A stretch of 64,000 nucleotides of DNA. Origin: Microcosmobacter mediterraneus. Its GTDB lineage: Bacteria; Bacteroidota; Bacteroidia; Flavobacteriales; Flavobacteriaceae. The notes beneath the pieces are model-generated. The model did no database searches. It was given only the letters and a program-made list of their open reading frames with translations, and was not told the origin of the DNA. A program made the position numbers and the translations under genes. This document shows, one piece after another, positions 61,017 to 64,000 of the stretch; the first letter of the stretch is position 1; the number at the start of each line of letters is the position of its first letter. Location: NCBI RefSeq assembly GCF_031846265.1, contig NZ_JAVRIA010000006.1:154574-218573 (forward strand), read 5' to 3'.

Positions 61017-62945
61017 ATGAGCACTTTTTTTAAAATTGCTTTAGTGCTTTTTTTTTCTGGGCTATATACTTATGGTCAAAACAACACTATTGAGCATCTC
61101 ATAAAAAAAGGTGAGAATGTTTATAGAATTTCTCTAAAATACAATGTAACTATAGATGCGATATATCAATTAAATCCTGAGTCTAAAGAGGTTATTAGAA
61201 CAGGAGAAATTCTTTTAATTCCTAAATTCAGCAATTCAAGTTCGTTAGACATATCTGATGAATATAGCAACTACATAGTTTCAAAAGGAGAAACAAAATA
61301 TGGTATCTCAAAATCCTTCGGCATAAGTATTACTGCTCTCGAAGAATTGAATCCATTTATACGCAATGGACTCCAAGCTGGTCATAACCTTAGGGTTCCT
61401 TCAAACGGAATTACAAATACTATTTCTGAGACAAATGGGACTCATGTCGTAGCAAAAGGTGAAACGCTGTGGAGAATTTCGCAAAACTATAATATGCCCA
61501 TAGAAGAACTGAGACAGTTAAACAAAGGCCGCCTAAATGGTAATCTTATAGAAATTGGACAAATACTTATTGTCTCCGATAATAAAAACACTATAACACC
61601 AAAAACCTATCTAGTTAAAAAAGGAGATACTAAATTTAAACTATCAAAACAATTTGATCTTTCTATCACTGAATTAGAAACTCTTAATCCTCAAATAAAG
61701 GACGTATTGAGAACTGGCACTTTAATTACCTTAAAAAAATCAGAAGAAAATACGAATAAAAACAATGATACAACGATAACTATTTCAGAGAAACCTCCTA
61801 ATACAATTACTGAATCTGAAGAATTATATGTTATTAAACCAAAAGAAACTCTTTACAGTATTGCCAAGAAAGCTGGTATAACAACTGCTCAACTTATAGC
61901 ATTAAATCCAAAACTTGAGACGTCGGTTATGGCTGGAGACACTATTAGATTAAGCAGTACATCCGGGCAAAATATCACTAATAAAACTGTAAAAACAACT
62001 CCTTTTAAAACAGACATATTTTGGATTGAACATTCTACAGAAAACACGACAGATATAACCAACAAAGCCGACGACTATTTAAAGGGAATTAATGATGCTA
62101 TAGCTTCTGCTAAAACGAATCATCCTAACATGATTCCAAATTTAATACGCCTAAAACAAGCTGATAGCCTTCAATTTGAGGAGACTAACGACAACTCCAT
62201 TCGCTATAAAATAAAACCAATACCCAATTTTAATTACAACAATGACATTAGTAAACTAGGTACTTTTATTATTACTAAAGTAGATAGTAACACTAGTAAA
62301 ACAATTATTGTAAAGACCTTACCTACTTATGAGGAAATGCAAGAGAAAATGATTAACTATTTAAAAAATGAAAATGGTAAAGTTATTTGTCTCTACGATA
62401 GAAATCACTCAGTAAATATAAAATCCTTTAAAGAACAAATTAGTGAGGTAGAACTTATAAAATTAAGCAGAAATGGAAGCTTTAAGACAAAAGATCTCAA
62501 AGAAAATTTAGATTCTACGCAAAAAAATTATGTCATAATAGAAAGTTCTAGAGTTGGTGTCTTTTTAAGTGTAACAAGTCTTCTGTTAAAAGAGTCATCT
62601 AAATACGATATCCAATTAGTAGTTTTAAATGCTCAAAATATACCTGATAATACGAAGGTATCATACAATCGTTTCAAAATATTGAATCTCATGTATCCTA
62701 AGCCATATAACCCTAATTATTTAAAAGAAACGTCTGAAAGTTACAAAATGGGATACCTATTAAGCTCTGACATATTAAATAGGTTAAAATTAGATGGTGT
62801 CAACACATTTAAAAATAAAAAATCCACTTCATTTCTTGGAACAATTTTCAGCTATAAATTCAACAATGATATGGCTCAAAATAAAGCCGTATCTATTTAT
62901 ATGTTTAATGATAATTCTGATGCTTATCTCATTGGCACTTATTAG
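61017..62945 (+). CDS. Five-LysM secreted protein with C-terminal binding-like domain (642 aa)
   Basis: A signal peptide (about 1-20, ending YGQ) is followed by five LysM repeats at about residues 24-67, 84-129, 142-188, 197-242 and 267-312 (motif VxKGExLxxISxxY...LNP). They bind glycan chains of peptidoglycan. The C-terminal 320 residues form an alpha/beta region (FIITKVDSN, VIESSRVGVFLSVTSLLLKE) reminiscent of periplasmic binding proteins, as in related flavobacterial LysM proteins. It probably links to peptidoglycan and senses or binds a ligand. It is the last complete gene. Confidence 0.85.
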   Translation: MSTFFKIALVLFFSGLYTYGQNNTIEHLIKKGENVYRISLKYNVTIDAIYQLNPESKEVIRTGEILLIPKFSNSSSLDISDEYSNYIVSKGETKYGISKSFGISITALEELNPFIRNGLQAGHNLRVPSNGITNTISETNGTHVVAKGETLWRISQNYNMPIEELRQLNKGRLNGNLIEIGQILIVSDNKNTITPKTYLVKKGDTKFKLSKQFDLSITELETLNPQIKDVLRTGTLITLKKSEENTNKNNDTTITISEKPPNTITESEELYVIKPKETLYSIAKKAGITTAQLIALNPKLETSVMAGDTIRLSSTSGQNITNKTVKTTPFKTDIFWIEHSTENTTDITNKADDYLKGINDAIASAKTNHPNMIPNLIRLKQADSLQFEETNDNSIRYKIKPIPNFNYNNDISKLGTFIITKVDSNTSKTIIVKTLPTYEEMQEKMINYLKNENGKVICLYDRNHSVNIKSFKEQISEVELIKLSRNGSFKTKDLKENLDSTQKNYVIIESSRVGVFLSVTSLLLKESSKYDIQLVVLNAQNIPDNTKVSYNRFKILNLMYPKPYNPNYLKETSESYKMGYLLSSDILNRLKLDGVNTFKNKKSTSFLGTIFSYKFNNDMAQNKAVSIYMFNDNSDAYLIGTY

Positions 62946-63172
62946 ATAAACAACTTTTTTCTTAGATAAAACAATTCATAAATGAAGAATTAAGGTATCT
63001 TATCCAAAAAAATAACCTTTTATCGTAACTTTATATTTCATACCTTTGGTATAAAGCCATTAATTAAATCATCTAACACCTATGAAATTCCGCTTATTGA
63101 TGTTATGAAATATTTATAAATTCAATCACTATGTATTTCTGATTACATAAGCCTCTTCATAGTAAAACTAAA
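62946..63172. other. 227-base intergenic region upstream of the last gene
   Basis: No clear protein gene. TACCTTTG at 63041-63048 is a -7 match lying in the dyad ATACC-ttt-GGTAT. An 8-codon frame (MKFRLLML) begins at 63081 and looks too short to count. The last gene starts at 63173. Confidence 0.4.
63041..63048 (+). promoter_or_regulatory. -7 box upstream of the large secreted protein
   Basis: TACCTTTG is an exact TAnnTTTG match, 125 bases before the start codon, inside the short dyad ATACC-ttt-GGTAT. The long leader is unusual in this window. No -33 TTG is visible. Confidence 0.35.
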
Positions 63173-64000
63173 ATGAAAAGTCCCAAATCAATACTATTCA
63201 TAATTACTACAAGTTTTTTATTGTGTTTTAAAAGTTTTGCACAATGTCCTTCAGTTGCTGATACAGTTCAGACATTTTGTGATTTAGATTCATTATTGAT
63301 ATCTGATTTACAAGCTACAGATGAAGGTGCAGGCGTTGCATGGTTTGAAACACCATCGAGCACAGTCCCGCTCAATGGTTCAGAATCTTTAATTAATGGA
63401 CAAACATATTACTTAGACAATGCTGCAGGAACCTGTGGAACAAGAGAAGCAGTATTGGTCAATATTCTTGGTCCTCCCACAGGTTTAAACTTTCAAGGAG
63501 TTTGTGTCGAAAACGCCTTAGAAGCCACATTAGAAGATTTAGAAGCATTTGGTAATGATGTTCAATGGTATTTAACACCTTCTGGCGGAACAGCACTAAA
63601 TATAACTACTGTACTAACAGATAATACGATTTATTATGCAGATCAATCAAGTCCTTTTACTGGATGCCGAACATCAAGACTATCTGTTTTTGTTAATGTA
63701 GGCATTGTTGATGTGCCAATAGGAGATAGTCTACAAGAATTTTGTGTCATAGATGGTAATACACCTACTGTAGGTGATTTGGTTGCTAGCGGAATAAATA
63801 ATTGGTACTTATCTTTTTCGTCTGCATCTCCTCTGGATTTAAGTACTCCTCTTATTGATGGTCAAACCTATTTTGCTACTTCATTAGATCCTCCATGCGA
63901 AAGCGATAATAGATTGGCAGTAACAGTTAACTTAATACAACAAGTTAATCCTGGTGAAGATGGTACAATTGATCTCTGTCAAGATGATACAGCTTCTGTT
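63173..64000 (+). CDS. Large secreted Cys-containing repeat protein, N-terminal part (cut by right edge)
   Basis: The frame opens at ATG 63173 with a signal peptide ending SFAQ and stays open to the last base, at least 276 residues. The visible part is a string of Ig-like units of about 85 residues, each with a Cys near the start and one near the middle and recurring motifs such as LINGQTYYLDN, LTDNTIYYAD and LIDGQTYFAT. This fits the long surface proteins of flavobacteria that usually end in a type IX secretion or gliding-motility-associated C-terminal domain. That end is outside the window, so secretion by type IX is inference. Confidence 0.85.
   Translation, partial: MKSPKSILFIITTSFLLCFKSFAQCPSVADTVQTFCDLDSLLISDLQATDEGAGVAWFETPSSTVPLNGSESLINGQTYYLDNAAGTCGTREAVLVNILGPPTGLNFQGVCVENALEATLEDLEAFGNDVQWYLTPSGGTALNITTVLTDNTIYYADQSSPFTGCRTSRLSVFVNVGIVDVPIGDSLQEFCVIDGNTPTVGDLVASGINNWYLSFSSASPLDLSTPLIDGQTYFATSLDPPCESDNRLAVTVNLIQQVNPGEDGTIDLCQDDTASV

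Noticed and set aside
63081..63107. 8-codon frame MKFRLLML upstream of the last gene, as a leader peptide
   Set aside because: It is too short to judge, has no attenuator hairpin behind it and could occur by chance.
1..64000. CRISPR array, prophage, insertion sequence or integrase
   Set aside because: No regularly spaced direct repeats, no transposase or integrase motifs, and the single tRNA gene shows no flanking duplication of its 3' end.

Overview
The window looks like a chromosomal segment from a member of the Flavobacteriaceae (Bacteroidota). The sequence shows strongly AT-rich DNA, an almost complete lack of Shine-Dalgarno sequences, and promoters of the Bacteroidota type (-7 box TAnnTTTG). 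The gene families agree: type III plus type II glutamine synthetases, DUF4369, DUF6090, DUF6249 and DUF4197 proteins, a BlaI/M56 pair with a plug-like tail, and a secreted Cys-rich repeat protein at the right edge. No phage, transposase, plasmid gene or CRISPR array is visible. A genus cannot be fixed from this window; a marine flavobacterium is an inference.

Layout. (1) 1-10.8 kb is a surface-polysaccharide locus: three GT2 glycosyltransferases (one cut by the left edge), a FdtA-like sugar ketoisomerase, a DegT-type aminotransferase, a FemAB/GNAT-like acyltransferase, two tandem paralogous Wzx-type flippases, a polyprenyl-phosphate glycosyltransferase, a GT-C-like membrane protein and a methyltransferase. 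Together they suggest synthesis, lipid-linked assembly and export of a glycan containing a 3-amino-3,6-dideoxyhexose. (2) 10.8-17 kb holds TypA/BipA and the 1138-residue fused mutase IcmF, with short palindromic repeats at both ends of icmF and another repeat inside its coding sequence. (3) 17-27.8 kb is housekeeping and envelope genes: an OmpA protein, a TlpA-like thioredoxin, a PqqB-like hydrolase, DUF4197, a BtuF-like protein, PyrF, RF1 and PurM. (4) 27.9-31.3 kb is a divergent pair of glutamine synthetases around a control region with a repeated motif. (5) 31.4-39 kb holds a Na+/Ca2+ exchanger, a BlaI/BlaR1-like pair with a double operator, and a compact SPFH operon with four small genes, two of them shorter than a usual ORF cutoff. 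It also holds an orphan sigma-54-like promoter that appears to drive a small RNA, and a hydrolase. (6) 39-48 kb holds AlkB, a VanX-like dipeptidase, an ECF sigma factor with a mirror-symmetric pair of ECF-type promoters shared with a DUF6249 gene, a bestrophin-like protein, a CotH-like protein, a Crp/Fnr regulator, a Tim44-like protein and a probably frameshifted membrane gene. (7) 48-64 kb holds HtpG, an S9 peptidase, FabH, DUF6090, DUF819 and DUF4369 proteins, tRNA-Thr(TGT), an idi-queD-manA cluster, RF3, a five-LysM protein, and the start of a large secreted protein that runs off the right edge.

The most notable unexplained structures are regulatory. They are the symmetric ECF promoter pair at 41481-41565, the sigma-54-like promoter with terminator and no gene at 37227-37373, the phased ACCCTATTTT boxes between the glutamine synthetases, the dyads over the -7 boxes of divergent gene pairs, and the acyltransferase whose conserved N-terminus has no ATG/GTG/TTG start. 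All functional names come from reading the translations by eye; no database search was run.
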